This document shows positions 8,761-17,939 of a stretch of 64,000 nucleotides of DNA, piece by piece. The number at the start of each line of letters is the position of its first letter. The first letter of the stretch is position 1. A program made the position numbers and the translations under genes. The stretch comes from Streptomyces zingiberis (GTDB lineage Bacteria > Actinomycetota > Actinomycetes > Streptomycetales > Streptomycetaceae). The notes beneath the pieces were generated by a model. It was not told the origin of the DNA, searched no databases, and saw only the letters and a list, made by a program, of their open reading frames with translations. The stretch is taken from assembly GCF_012034935.1 (NCBI RefSeq), contig NZ_JAATEN010000004.1, positions 351,552 to 415,551 on the forward strand, in the 5' to 3' direction.

Positions 8761-9306
8761 ATGAACTGCCGCCACCGCGACGAGCGGTACGCCCCCGGCT
8801 CCGAGACCCCGCTGGGCGGCTACGCCGTCCTGTCGGGCACCTTCGCCACCGGGCTCGGCCTGTTCACCCTGGCGATGCGGAGATCGGACCGCAGGCTGCC
8901 CGAGTCGGTGCCGCCCTGGGACGTGCTGGTCCTCGGCGCCGCCACCTACAAGGCGTCCAGGCTGATCACCAAGAGCAAGGTGGCCGGTTTCCTGCGCGCG
9001 CCGTTCACCCGGCGCCAGGAGGACCTCAGCGCCGGCGAGGTCATGGACGAACCGCAGGGGCAGGGTCTCCGGCGGGCCGTGGGGGACCTGCTGGCCTGCC
9101 CGTTCTGCGTCTCCGCATGGACCGCCGCCGCCTTGACCTGTACCTACGCCGCGGCCCCCCGGGCCGCCCGGCTGGCGGCCTCGGGCCTGACCGCCGTGGC
9201 CCTGTCCGACTGGCTGCAGTACGCCTGGAGCCTCACGCAGGAGAAGGCCGAGGGCGGCGGCACGGGCGCGGCCACGCACGACGACGGCGGGAAGGACGGC
9301 GGCTGA
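8761..9306 (+). CDS. DUF1360 membrane protein
   Basis: A 181-residue protein matching DUF1360, with the typical WDVLVLGAATYKASRLITKSKV segment and CPFC before a hydrophobic stretch. Two or three membrane segments are likely (AVLSGTFATGLGLFTLAM, CVSAWTAAALTCTYAA, LAASGLTAVALSDWLQYAW), with a Gly/Asp-rich tail. ATG 8761 has GGGGAGG upstream; a longer in-frame start lacks one. Function of the family is unknown; in Bacillus a member is a spore-coat-associated protein, which need not apply here. Confidence 0.82.
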   Translation: MNCRHRDERYAPGSETPLGGYAVLSGTFATGLGLFTLAMRRSDRRLPESVPPWDVLVLGAATYKASRLITKSKVAGFLRAPFTRRQEDLSAGEVMDEPQGQGLRRAVGDLLACPFCVSAWTAAALTCTYAAAPRAARLAASGLTAVALSDWLQYAWSLTQEKAEGGGTGAATHDDGGKDGG

Positions 9307-9444
9307 CCGGCGGCCGCCCCGGCGGGCCGGCCCCGCGAACGCGCGAGAGGCCACCGGGAAAGCCCAAACGGGCCGGAACGGGCGGCCGCTGACGGCCCGC
9401 CGGGCCTGGCCGCCTCGTGGCTCCTCCGGTGCCGCACCGCGCGC

Positions 9445-9469
9445 GGGCCGGGCCCACCGGGCCCGGCCC
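9445..9469. terminator. Stem-loop between convergent genes
   Basis: Perfect 11-bp arms (9445-9455 and 9459-9469) with a three-base loop, in the 255-base gap between the plus-strand DUF1360 gene and the minus-strand SpoIIE phosphatase gene. It could end transcription from both sides. There is no T tract, as is usual in Streptomyces. Confidence 0.6.
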
Positions 9470-9561
9470 CTCCCGCGTCCGGGGACGGCGCGCCCCGGCC
9501 CCACGGTGCAGCCCCGCTGCTCCACCGCCCTGGCGTCCCGTCGCCCCGTACCGGTCCGGGC

Positions 9562-11241
9562 TCAGTTCTCCCGTGCGGTGAGCCGCAGCGCCAGCAGCGC
9601 GCAGTCGTCCGGCTTGTCGGCGGTGGGCTGATGGTGGAGGAACATCTCGCACAACTGATCGGCGGGGAGCCCGGCGGTGCGCATCGCCAGCTCCGTCAGC
9701 CGCTCCAGACCGACGTCGAGGATCTCCCCGCGCCGCTCCACGAGACCGTCCGTGTAGAGCAGCAGGGTCTCGCCGGCGCCGACGCGGGTCCGGCTCTCCG
9801 TGTAGGTCACCCCGTGCACCATCCCCAGCGGGGGTGCCAGGGCCCCGTCGAGGAAGCTGCTGCCCCCGTCGACGTGGACGAGCAGCGGCGGCAGGTGGCC
9901 CGCGCGGGAGTAGCACACCGCCCCGGAGGTCCGGTGCAGCACGAGATAGCAGGCGGTGGCCATGCGGTGCGGATGGTAGGCGCGGAGGAAGTGGTCCAGT
10001 TCGGCCAGGACCGCGGCGGGCCGCCGCCCGTGGCGCAGCACGATCCCGCGGAGCGCCGCGCTGATCTGCCCCATGGCGGTGGCCTCGGAGAGCCCGTGCC
10101 CGGCGACGTCACCGATGGAGAGCCCGATGTGCTCCTCGTCCAGGAGATGCACGTCGTACCAGTCGCCGCCCACGTCGACCAGATCGCTGCCGGGGGCGTA
10201 CCGCCCGGCCAGTTCCAGGCCGTCGATCTCCGGCAGCACCGGCAGCAGGCTGCGCTGGAGCCGCTCGGCGAGCCGGTGCTCGTGCTCGTGGAGACCCGCG
10301 CGCCGCAGGGCCTGGGCGATCTGCTGGGTGACGGCCGTGATGTGCGCGTCGTCCGGCATCTCCTCCGCGGCCGGTTCCAGGCCGAGTTCACCGAGGAACA
10401 GCCCGTCCGCCTCCAGCGGCAGCCGGAGCGCCGGGCGCCCGGCCTCCCCGGGCTGCCCATTCTCCCCGTCCTCGCCGTCCTCCCCGGGGTGCCCGGCGGG
10501 CGCCCCTTCCCCGGGGGCGCCGCCGATCCGTTCCACCGTGGCCGGCCCGCCCTGCGCGGGTGGTCGCGGGCCGCGGTCGAGGTCGGTCCAGCTCCCGCCC
10601 GTGGGGGAGGGCAGGCCCTCGGCGGGACCGAGGGAGGGGACCAGCCGCTCGGAGTGGAGGGAGAGCCGGACCGACCGGGCGCCGAGCGCGGCCGGCGCGG
10701 TGTCGTGCACGGCCCGGACGACGGCCGCGGGGGTGGCCGCGGCGGCGAGGGCGGCGGTCAGCCGGTAGAGGTGGTTGAGCCGGATCCGGCCGGCCTGTTC
10801 GGCGACGAGCAGATGCTCCCGCTCGGCCTCCGCCGCGCGGCGGAAGGCCATCTCCTTGTTGAGCGCGATGACCTGCTGGCTCAGCGCCACGAACTCGTCG
10901 GTGTGGTCCAGCCGGGTCAGATGGAGCTGGATCACCGGTTCCGGGCCGGTCCACCAGGTGGCCCGCGCCCCGTGGCAGCGGAACCGCAGCGGCCCCCCGC
11001 GCGAGTCCTTGATCCGCAGCGATCCGGGCAGCGGGTCGCCGCTGCGCAGCCAGTGGCCGAGGTGGCCGCGGAGGCTCTCGGCGTTCCCTTCGGCCAGCGC
11101 GAAGAGGTCGGCGTCCGGGCGCAGTTCCGGCATGAGCCGGACGGCGGCCGCGTTGGCGGCCAGCAGCCGGCCGTCGGCGGTCACCAGCAGCACGGGATGC
11201 GGCAGCAGCTTGGTGATCGCCCGGAACAGGCCCAGGCTCAT
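9562..11241 (-). CDS. SpoIIE-type PP2C serine/threonine phosphatase with PAS and GAF-like regions
   Basis: A 559-residue cytoplasmic protein. Residues 1-105 look like a PAS sensor (LLVTADGRLLAANAAAVRLM). A coiled region with EREHLLVAEQAGR follows, then a GAF-like segment, then the phosphatase from about 365 with metal motifs VGGDWYD, IGDVAGHG, LLYTDGLVERR and DDCALLAL. Such phosphatases dephosphorylate anti-sigma-factor antagonists in stress-sigma pathways. Its ATG overlaps the stop of the upstream gene by four bases, so the two are translationally coupled. The anti-sigma partner is not in this window. Confidence 0.9.
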   Translation of the reverse strand: MSLGLFRAITKLLPHPVLLVTADGRLLAANAAAVRLMPELRPDADLFALAEGNAESLRGHLGHWLRSGDPLPGSLRIKDSRGGPLRFRCHGARATWWTGPEPVIQLHLTRLDHTDEFVALSQQVIALNKEMAFRRAAEAEREHLLVAEQAGRIRLNHLYRLTAALAAAATPAAVVRAVHDTAPAALGARSVRLSLHSERLVPSLGPAEGLPSPTGGSWTDLDRGPRPPAQGGPATVERIGGAPGEGAPAGHPGEDGEDGENGQPGEAGRPALRLPLEADGLFLGELGLEPAAEEMPDDAHITAVTQQIAQALRRAGLHEHEHRLAERLQRSLLPVLPEIDGLELAGRYAPGSDLVDVGGDWYDVHLLDEEHIGLSIGDVAGHGLSEATAMGQISAALRGIVLRHGRRPAAVLAELDHFLRAYHPHRMATACYLVLHRTSGAVCYSRAGHLPPLLVHVDGGSSFLDGALAPPLGMVHGVTYTESRTRVGAGETLLLYTDGLVERRGEILDVGLERLTELAMRTAGLPADQLCEMFLHHQPTADKPDDCALLALRLTAREN

Positions 11242-11813
11242 CCAGCCACCGGGCCCGGCACGGGAACGTGGCTCCGGCCGGTCAGGCCCGAGTCGTCGAA
11301 GTACTCCCGGCCCACGGCGGACGGCTCGTCGTCCTCCTCGGGCCTCGGCACGAGGTGGACCACCACGCGGCAGCCGGCGCTGCCGCGGGCGATGGTCTCC
11401 TGCAGGTCGACGCGGGCGTAGCCCAGGTTGCGGGCGGCCAGCGTGCCGAACATGTTGGACGTCAGCATGCACAGCGACTCACGGCCCCGCACGTTCTCCC
11501 CGAACGGGCAGCTCCGGCTCCCCAGCACGATCTTCTCCTCGTCGTGCTCGATCAGGAAGAAGTCGCCGCCGATGCGCTGTTTGAAGTCCACCATGACCTC
11601 GGCCACCTGCTCGCGGCTGAGCTTCTCCAGCGAGAGGGCCCGCGTGTAGGCGTCGTTGATCTGCAGACCGACGGTCTGGCTGACGAGGCTGATGTAGCCG
11701 GACGCCTCCTGCAGCCCCACCACCGATTCCAGCGACGACGCAAGCTCGCGCAGCAACGTCTGCATGAACGCGTCCCGCTCGACGCCGACCTCGGTGCCGA
11801 CAACTCGCTCCAT
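11238..11813 (-). CDS. Methanogen-output-domain-like sensor protein coupled to the phosphatase
   Basis: A 191-residue soluble protein. Residues 10-150 (LLRELASSLESVVGLQEASGYISLVSQ, LGSRSCPFG, SLCMLTSNMFG, CRVVVHL) match a family usually annotated as methanogen output domain 1, often encoded just before SpoIIE phosphatases in actinobacteria. The Cys residues in SCPFG, SLCML and GCRVVV could bind a metal or report redox state; that is inference. GGAGG precedes ATG 11813, and its stop overlaps the phosphatase start (ATGA). Probably the input subunit of a two-protein stress sensor. Confidence 0.75.
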   Translation of the reverse strand: MERVVGTEVGVERDAFMQTLLRELASSLESVVGLQEASGYISLVSQTVGLQINDAYTRALSLEKLSREQVAEVMVDFKQRIGGDFFLIEHDEEKIVLGSRSCPFGENVRGRESLCMLTSNMFGTLAARNLGYARVDLQETIARGSAGCRVVVHLVPRPEEDDEPSAVGREYFDDSGLTGRSHVPVPGPVAG

Positions 11814-12384
11814 GGTCCCTCCACGCTGGTACACGCTCGTCACGCCGGTCATGCGGACGGGGTCGTCACGCCGGGCGGCCCGGTGGAGCCGGCTGCGGCG
11901 GACGAGCAGACGATACGCCACGGCGCACCCTGTCCGGGCACAGTGCCGCCGGGGTCCACGCGGTACCTTCCCCGGCCGGCGCCCGCCATGCCCCCGGCCC
12001 GGCCCGGGCGGCACCCGTGGCGGCGGGCCCGCCGCCCTCCCGGCCGGGCCGCGGGCCCGCGGCCGCTCCGCGGTGCCGGGGGAACGGTGGCGCTCCCGGG
12101 CGGGACCGCCGGCGGCCGCCGTGGCCCGGTACCGCGCACCGCGCACCGCGCACCGTGTGCCCGTGCCCGTGCCCGTGCCCGTGTCGGCGTCGGTGTCGGT
12201 GTCCGGGGCCGGGCCGGAGGGCTCCGGTAGAGTGAGGGCTTCGAACAGGACCGCGAGCCGAGGAGGTGAGCCCCGTCAGCGCTGTCGCAGGCCGGGTGCT
12301 CCTTCCCCGCGCGCAGACCGTCCGGCCGGGCTGAGACCCGGCGCGGAGGCGGGCGGGGCACCCCCGGTGTCCCGGAAGGTTCCC
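11814..12384. other. Gene-free 570 bases with a putative promoter before the PrmC-like gene
   Basis: I see no convincing gene here. It holds the upstream region of the sensor/phosphatase operon (minus strand), a run of short tandem repeats (12133-12203), and a TAGAGT -10-like element at 12229-12234 that could serve the methyltransferase gene. A leader of about 145 bases would then precede ATG 12385, with AGGAGG at 12260 followed at once by a GTG. A thi-box-like piece was considered and rejected. Confidence 0.4.
12133..12203. repeat. Short tandem repeats (GCGCACC, GTGCCC, GTGTCG types)
   Basis: Three copies of the heptamer GCGCACC are followed by about five copies of GTGCCC and then four GTGTCG/GCGTCG units. 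This is a microsatellite-like stretch in intergenic DNA, 150-250 bases upstream of the PrmC-like gene. It would be prone to length variation. Confidence 0.8.
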
Positions 12385-13296
12385 ATGACTCCTCCTCCGC
12401 ACTCCCCGCCGTCCCCGCTGCCCTCGCCCTCCCCGCCGCCCGCGCACGGCGCGGCCCCCGCCGGTTCCCCTGCCGCCCCCTCCTCCCCGCCGGGCCCTGC
12501 CGGCCCGGGGTTCGCCGGCGTCACCGCGAGACTCCGGGCGGCCGGCTGCGTCTTCGCCGAGGACGAGGCGCATCTTCTGCTGGCCGCCGCCGCGGACGCC
12601 GGGCTCGCCGCCCTGGTGGAGCGGCGGGCGGCGGGGGAGCCGCTCGAACACGTCCTGGGCTGGGCCGAGTTCTGCGGCCTGCGGGTCGCGGTGGGGCCCG
12701 GCGTGTTCGTGCCGCGCCGGCGGACGGAGTTCCTGGCCCGCCGGGCGGCCGCCGGCCTCGCCCCGCCGAACCGTTCCACCGGCGCGCCACCGGTCGTGGT
12801 GGACCTGTGCTGCGGCTCCGGCGCGGTGGGCGCGGCCGTCGCCGCGCTGCTCGGCGCGGTCGAGCTGCACGCGGCCGACATCGACCCCGTCGCGCTGCGG
12901 TACGCCCGCCGCAATCTGGCCGCGGCCGGCGGCCGGGTCCATGAGGGCGATCTCTACGCCCCGCTCCCCGGGCACCTGCGGGGCCGCGTCGACGTCCTCG
13001 TGGTCAACGCGCCCTACGTGCCCACCGGTTCGCTCGGGCTGCTCCCCGCGGAGGCGCGGGAGCACGAGCCGCAGGCGGCGCTGGACGGCGGCCCTGACGG
13101 GCTCGACGTGCAGCGCCGGGTGGCGGCCGGCGCCGCGGGCTGGCTCGCCCCCGGCGGCCGGCTGCTGATGGAGACCGGGACCCGGCAGGCGGCCGGCACC
13201 GCCGCGGTCTTCGCCCGGGGCGGGCTGGCCGTGACGGTCGCGCACTGCGAGGAGACGGAGGCCACCGTCGTCACCGGAACGCGGCCCGGACGCTAG
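12385..13296 (+). CDS. PrmC-like N5-glutamine/SAM-dependent methyltransferase
   Basis: A 303-residue protein with a Pro/Ser-rich leader of about 35 residues, an alpha-helical substrate domain, and a Rossmann methyltransferase domain. Motif I is VVDLCCGSGAVGAAVA, followed by ELHAADIDPVALRYARRNL. The catalytic motif is NAPYVP, a variant of the NPPY of glutamine/adenine N-methyltransferases. By similarity to PrmC the substrate would be a glutamine in a protein such as a release factor, but this is the divergent Streptomyces form and its target is not proven. Start supported by GGAAGG upstream. Confidence 0.82.
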   Translation: MTPPPHSPPSPLPSPSPPPAHGAAPAGSPAAPSSPPGPAGPGFAGVTARLRAAGCVFAEDEAHLLLAAAADAGLAALVERRAAGEPLEHVLGWAEFCGLRVAVGPGVFVPRRRTEFLARRAAAGLAPPNRSTGAPPVVVDLCCGSGAVGAAVAALLGAVELHAADIDPVALRYARRNLAAAGGRVHEGDLYAPLPGHLRGRVDVLVVNAPYVPTGSLGLLPAEAREHEPQAALDGGPDGLDVQRRVAAGAAGWLAPGGRLLMETGTRQAAGTAAVFARGGLAVTVAHCEETEATVVTGTRPGR

Positions 13297-13521
13297 TCGG
13301 CCGGGCCGGAACCGGCGGGGGAGGGGAGGGGAGGGGGACCGTGTCCGGCCGGGTGGACACCCCGTCCGTTCGTGCCGCCTCCGGCACCGCGCATCACGGT
13401 GACCCCGGCCGGGACCACCCGCCCGGAGGGCACCGGGGGCGCGGAGGTGACGGCGCGCCGTCCGGGGCCGTCCCGGCCCGGGCACCCGCGGCCACCGCCG
13501 GCCGGCGCCTATCATCGCGGG

Positions 13522-13962
13522 ATGGCCCGCTTCCGGATCGCCCGCCGGTCACCGCTGCCGCCCGCCGAGGCGTGGCGGCGTGTCACGGACTGGGACCGGC
13601 ACGGCGATCACGTCCCGCTCACCCGCGTCACGGCCGCCCCCGCCGGGCCCACACGCACCGGCACCCTCGTCACCGCCCGCACCGGTGCCGGACCGGTGGC
13701 GTTCGACGACCCGATGGAGGTCGTCCTCTGGGAGCCGCCCGGGGACGGCGGGGCGCCGGGCCGCTGCCGGCTGGAGAAGCGGGGCCGCGTGATGACGGGG
13801 TGGGCCGAGGTCGAGGTCCGTGCCCGCGGCGCCGGCTCCGAGGTCGTCTGGACCGAGGACCTGCGCGTCGCCCGGCTGCCGCGTCTCCTCGACGCGCCCA
13901 CGTCCCTCTCCGGCCGGCTCCTCTTCGGCCGGGTCGTCTCCCGGTTGCTCGACGGCCGCTGA
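13522..13962 (+). CDS. SRPBCC-family (START/polyketide-cyclase-like) protein
   Basis: A 146-residue single-domain protein with the SRPBCC pattern: RFRIARRSPLPPAEAWRRVTDWDRHGDHVPLTRV at the N terminus, GPVAFDDPMEVVLWEPP in the middle and a C-terminal amphipathic helix. These small helix-grip proteins bind hydrophobic ligands; many are uncharacterised. No neighbour gives a pathway. The start has no strong ribosome site, but the N-terminal fit to the family favours ATG 13522. Confidence 0.75.
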   Translation: MARFRIARRSPLPPAEAWRRVTDWDRHGDHVPLTRVTAAPAGPTRTGTLVTARTGAGPVAFDDPMEVVLWEPPGDGGAPGRCRLEKRGRVMTGWAEVEVRARGAGSEVVWTEDLRVARLPRLLDAPTSLSGRLLFGRVVSRLLDGR

Positions 13963-14142
13963 ACCGCTTCCGGCCCCCCGGGGCGCCGACGCGGGCCGTG
14001 GTGGCGTTCCGCCCGCCGATGTGTCATGCGCCGTCCATGGCACGGCAGTTGCCCGGCACCTTCGGCCGTTTCCCGGGCAGAAGGGAAACCGACCGGACAG
14101 CGGCGCCCCGCCCGGCGGGGCCGTCAGTGAGGAGAGGGCACC

Positions 14143-14343
14143 ATGCCTGTCACGTTCCGCAAGAGTTTCCAGATCTTCCCCGGGGTGCGCCTGAACATCA
14201 ACCGGCGTTCCATGTCGCTGACCTTCGGCTCGGGCAAGGGCGGCCCCAAGCGCACCTACAGCACCACGGGGCGCACCACCACCAGCCACGACCTGCCGGG
14301 CCCCTTCGGCTACCGCAAGACCACCCGGCGCGGCGCCCACTGA
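14143..14343 (+). CDS. DUF4236 small protein
   Basis: A 66-residue basic protein that fits DUF4236 throughout: FRKSFQIFPGVRLNINRRS, then a glycine-rich turn with basic residues. GAGGAGAGG lies before the ATG. The family is small, common in bacteria and of unknown function. Confidence 0.82.
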   Translation: MPVTFRKSFQIFPGVRLNINRRSMSLTFGSGKGGPKRTYSTTGRTTTSHDLPGPFGYRKTTRRGAH

Positions 14344-14371
14344 CGCCCCGGCGGGCGGGAGGGACGGCGCA

Positions 14372-14406
14372 GGAGGCCGGTGGCGGGTGACGGGCCACCG
14401 GCCTCC
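14372..14406. terminator. Stem-loop between convergent DUF4236 and DUF4230 genes
   Basis: Perfect 13-bp arms (14372-14384 and 14394-14406) around a nine-base loop, 29 bases after the DUF4236 stop. It can serve both converging genes as a terminator. Confidence 0.65.
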
Positions 14407-14544
14407 GCCGTTCCGCGACGCCGGTGAAGGGAGCGCCAGGGGCGGGAGAGCGCCCCGGCCCGGGGCGCGGAGGAAGCCGGGTGCCACACCGGGCGGGCCG
14501 GTGCGCGCACCCGGCTCGGCCACCGGGCGGGAGGCGGCGCGTGC

Positions 14545-15249
14545 TCAGCCGCCGTCGCGCTCCCCGTAGGTGATGGTGACCTTCTCGAAACCGAGCGACG
14601 TCAGCAGCCCCCGCAGCATCCCGGTGGTGTTCTTCTCCGCCCGATCCGCCAGTCCGCTCTCCTTCGCCGCCGCCGCGATGTGCCGGACGGCGAGCCGGTT
14701 GACGGCCCGTTCGTCGTTCGGGTTGTCCGAGAAGAAGTCCCCGAGCCGGTCGAGCAGGCCGCGCTGTTTGGACACGGCGTACGAGCGGTCGGCGTCGAGG
14801 GTGGCCTTGCCGAGCTCCGCGTCGGGGAGGCGGAGCGTGGCCGTCGTCCGCTCCTCGTTCACGGAGATGTTGCGCTCGTCGAGCGCGCCCAGGTCCACGT
14901 AGGCGCTGACGCTGCCCGTGCCGACGTAGAGGGTGCGGGTGCCGCGGATCGAGTCCGGCAGGAACCGGGCGTCCTTCTCCAGGTCCACGACCACCTGGAA
15001 GTTGCCGGACGCGCCCTCGTAACGGCTCATGTCCTGGATGGACTCCAGCAGCGCGGGGCCCGAGCGGTCGTGGGTGTCCTCCCCGAAGATGTCGTCCAGT
15101 CCGGGGATCACCTCGGACCGGACGACGAGGACGGCGGCCAGCGCCAGCGCCACGAGGGCGCACAGCGCGACGATCCAGCCGGGAAACCGCCGGCGTGGCC
15201 GGCCGGGCTCGGTGGAGGGAGAGGGCTGGGTCTCGGTGGGTGCGACCAC
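14545..15249 (-). CDS. DUF4230 membrane-anchored protein
   Basis: A 234-residue protein: a cytoplasmic Pro/Arg-rich N terminus, one membrane helix at about 25-45 (WIVALCALVALALAAVLVV), then an extracytoplasmic domain matching DUF4230 (SIQDMSRYEGASGNFQVVVDLEKDARFLPD, with ERNISVNEE and ATLRLPDAELG). The family has no established function. Near ATG 15249, GGGAGGCA is the ribosome site. Confidence 0.85.
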   Translation of the reverse strand: MVAPTETQPSPSTEPGRPRRRFPGWIVALCALVALALAAVLVVRSEVIPGLDDIFGEDTHDRSGPALLESIQDMSRYEGASGNFQVVVDLEKDARFLPDSIRGTRTLYVGTGSVSAYVDLGALDERNISVNEERTTATLRLPDAELGKATLDADRSYAVSKQRGLLDRLGDFFSDNPNDERAVNRLAVRHIAAAAKESGLADRAEKNTTGMLRGLLTSLGFEKVTITYGERDGG

Positions 15250-15549
15250 GGTGTGCCTCCCGGGCGGCCGGCGCTGAACTGTTCGACGCCCGTATGCCCG
15301 CGGGCGGCCTCATCACGCGTCAGAAGACCGCCCGGCGGCGGCACCTGGGGCGCGGGGGGCGCACGAACCGGCTGTGACCGCGCGCGGGGAGCCCCTCTCC
15401 ATCCGGAACGCTCTCATTGCCGTGCTTCACGCCATTTGGGAGGTGTACCCGGAATGCGGCAAGGAAAGACAGTCGGAACCTGACGGGACCGACCTGATGG
15501 GACCCCCGTGCCGCCGCGCGCGGACGGACGAGAAGAGAAGAGCCCCACG

Positions 15550-16629
15550 ATGGCGACGTTGTGCAGACCCGCGGTCTCCGTACCGGACCATGTGATCACG
15601 CTCGACCGGACCCTGGAACTGGCGCGGTCCCTCCACGCGGACCACCCGGCCCTGCCCCTCGCCCTGCGGCTGATCGAGAACACGGGGGTGCGCACCCGCC
15701 ATCTGCTCCGTCCCGTCGAGGAGACCCTGCGCCACCCGGGGTTCGAGGAGCGCAACGCCGTCTACGAGGCCGAGGCCAAGGCACGGGTGCCGGCGGTCGT
15801 CCGCGAGGCGCTCGGCCACGGCGGCCTGCGGGTCACCGACATCGATCTGATCGTCTTCGTGTCGTGCACCGGCTTCACCATGCCCTCGCTCACCGCCTGG
15901 CTCATCAACACCATGGGATTCCGCGGTGACACCCGCCAGGTGCCGATCGCCCAGCTCGGCTGCGCCGCGGGCGGTGCCGCGATCAACCGGGCCCACGACT
16001 TCTGCACCGCCTACCCCAGCGCCAACGCCCTCGTCATCGCGTGCGAGTTCTGCTCCCTGTGCTACCAGCCCACCGACCTCGGGGTCGGCAATCTGCTCTC
16101 CAACGGCCTGTTCGGCGACGGCATCGCCGCCGCCGTGGTGCGCGGGCGCGGCGGGACCGGTGTGAGCCTGGAGCGCAACGGCTCGTACCTGGTCCCCGGG
16201 ACGGAGGACTGGATCGCCTACGACGTGCGGGCCACCGGATTCCACTTCAAGCTGGACAAGCGGGTGCCCGGCACCATGCGGCCCCTCGCGCCCGCCCTCC
16301 GCGCGCTGGCCGGGCTCCACGGCTGGGACGCCTCGGAGCTGGACTTCTACATCGTCCACGCCGGCGGTCCGCGCATCCTGGCGGACCTCGGCAGCTACCT
16401 CGGGCTGCCGGCCGAGGCGTTCCGCTTCAGCCGGGCCACGCTCACCGAGTACGGGAACATCGCCAGCGCCGTCGTCCTCGACGCGCTGCGCCGCCTGTTC
16501 GACGAGGGGGGCGCGGCGGAGTCCGCGCGCGGCCTGATCGCCGGGTTCGGGCCGGGGATCACCGCCGAGATGGCACTCGGCCGCTGGACCTCCGCCGGGG
16601 ACCGCGCCCTCGTAGGGGAGGCGGCATGA
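15550..16629 (+). CDS. rppA: 1,3,6,8-tetrahydroxynaphthalene synthase RppA (type III polyketide synthase)
   Basis: A 359-residue homodimer-type ketosynthase that condenses five malonyl-CoA into tetrahydroxynaphthalene. The catalytic triad falls at the positions known for RppA: Cys138 (QLGCAAGG), His270 (IVHAGG) and Asn303 (EYGNIAS). ATG 15550 follows GAGAAGAGAAGAG. The stop overlaps the P450 start (ATGA), and a cupin gene follows in the same way, giving the conserved rppA-P450-cupin operon. The product oxidises to flaviolin and brown pigment that protects against light and oxidative stress. Confidence 0.96.
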   Translation: MATLCRPAVSVPDHVITLDRTLELARSLHADHPALPLALRLIENTGVRTRHLLRPVEETLRHPGFEERNAVYEAEAKARVPAVVREALGHGGLRVTDIDLIVFVSCTGFTMPSLTAWLINTMGFRGDTRQVPIAQLGCAAGGAAINRAHDFCTAYPSANALVIACEFCSLCYQPTDLGVGNLLSNGLFGDGIAAAVVRGRGGTGVSLERNGSYLVPGTEDWIAYDVRATGFHFKLDKRVPGTMRPLAPALRALAGLHGWDASELDFYIVHAGGPRILADLGSYLGLPAEAFRFSRATLTEYGNIASAVVLDALRRLFDEGGAAESARGLIAGFGPGITAEMALGRWTSAGDRALVGEAA

Positions 16630-17939
16630 GCGCGCCCGGGGGAGCCTGCCCGCACGGCGCCGCCCCCGGCGCGCCGGACGGCCCGGGGGCCCTTCCGCCC
16701 GTCCGGGACTGGCCCGCGACGGACCTCCCCGGCACCGACTTCGACCCGGTGCTGTCCGAGCTGATGCGCGAGGGGCCGGTCACCCGCATCCGGCTGCCCC
16801 ACGGCAGCGGCTGGGCCTGGCTCGTCACCCGCCATGCGGACGTCCGCGCCGTGACGAACGATCCGCGGTTCAGCCGCCGCGCGGTCCTGGAGCAGGACGT
16901 GACCCGCCTGGCGCCCCACTTCATCCCCGTGCCGGGGGCGATCGGCTTCGAGGACCCGCCCGGCCACACCCGGCTGCGCCGGGTGGTCGCGCCCGCGTTC
17001 ACCGCGCCCGGCGTGGAGCGGCTCCGCGGCCGGGCCCAGGAGATGCTCGACGACCTCGTCAACGCGGTGCTGCGGGAGGGGCCGCCCGCCGATCTCACCG
17101 CCGCCGTGCTCGCCCCCTTCCCCCTCGCCGTGGTGTCCGAGCTGATGGGCGTTCCCCCGGCCGACCGGCCCCGGATGCACCACTGGACGGAGCTGATCCT
17201 CTCCTCCGCCCACGGCGCGGAGCGCAGCGCGCGCGCCCGGCAGGAGATGTGCGACCACTTCACCGCCCTGCTGCGGCGGCGGATCGCCGGCGGCTCCCCG
17301 GCCGGTGGCGGGCAGGGGCCCGGGAGCCGGGCCGGGAACGGCGGGAGCGCGGCGGACGGGAGCGTGACCGGGCTGCTGGCGGCCGGTGTCGCGGACGGGC
17401 AGCTCACCGAGGCCGAGGCGGCCGGGCTGGCGCTGCTGCTCCAGATCGGCGGCGAGGCCGTCACCAACAACAGCGGCAACATCCTCTACCTCCTGCTGAC
17501 CCGGCCGGACCTGTGGGAACGGCTGCGCGAGGAGCCGGAGTCCCGGCCGTCGGCCGTGGAGGAACTCCTCCGCTACATCCCGCACCGCAACGCCGTGGGG
17601 CTCTCCAGGATCGCCCTGGAGGACGTGACGGTCGCGGGCGCGCGGATCCGGGCGGGCGAACCGGTCTACGTCTCCTACCTCGCCGCCAACCGCGATCCGG
17701 AGGTCTTCCCCGACCCCGGCCGCATCGACCCCGGCCGCTCGCCCAACCCCCATGTCGCCTTCGGCCACGGGCCCCACTACTGCGTGGGCGCCCTGCTCGC
17801 CCGGATGGAGTCCGAACTGCTGCTCGACGCCTGGCTGGACCGCTTCCCCGGCCTCCGGTTCGCGGTCCCCACCGGGCAGCTCCGCTGGCGGCCCGGGGCG
17901 CTGATCCGCGGGCCCGAGTCCCTGCCGGTGACCTGGTGA
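16626..17939 (+). CDS. Cytochrome P450 (P450-mel / CYP158A type)
   Basis: A 437-residue soluble P450. The heme Cys386 is in FGHGPHYCVGA. EELLRY carries the ExxR motif. The I helix reads LLLQIGGEAVTNNSG, the unusual form seen in CYP158A enzymes, which lack the normal acid-Thr pair. It overlaps rppA by four bases. Known members couple flaviolin or tetrahydroxynaphthalene oxidatively into dimers and trimers that polymerise to pigment. A Gly-rich insert of about 25 residues sits around residues 220-245. Confidence 0.93.
   Translation: MSAPGGACPHGAAPGAPDGPGALPPVRDWPATDLPGTDFDPVLSELMREGPVTRIRLPHGSGWAWLVTRHADVRAVTNDPRFSRRAVLEQDVTRLAPHFIPVPGAIGFEDPPGHTRLRRVVAPAFTAPGVERLRGRAQEMLDDLVNAVLREGPPADLTAAVLAPFPLAVVSELMGVPPADRPRMHHWTELILSSAHGAERSARARQEMCDHFTALLRRRIAGGSPAGGGQGPGSRAGNGGSAADGSVTGLLAAGVADGQLTEAEAAGLALLLQIGGEAVTNNSGNILYLLLTRPDLWERLREEPESRPSAVEELLRYIPHRNAVGLSRIALEDVTVAGARIRAGEPVYVSYLAANRDPEVFPDPGRIDPGRSPNPHVAFGHGPHYCVGALLARMESELLLDAWLDRFPGLRFAVPTGQLRWRPGALIRGPESLPVTW

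Noticed and set aside
9631..11421. 596-codon plus-strand open frame opposite the SpoIIE phosphatase
   Set aside because: Antisense to a clearly coding gene, with low-complexity composition.
12260..12384. TPP (thi-box) riboswitch, suggested by GGCTGAGA followed by CCCGG
   Set aside because: The second conserved part (TGAACCTGATC...) is missing and the downstream gene is not thiamine-related.
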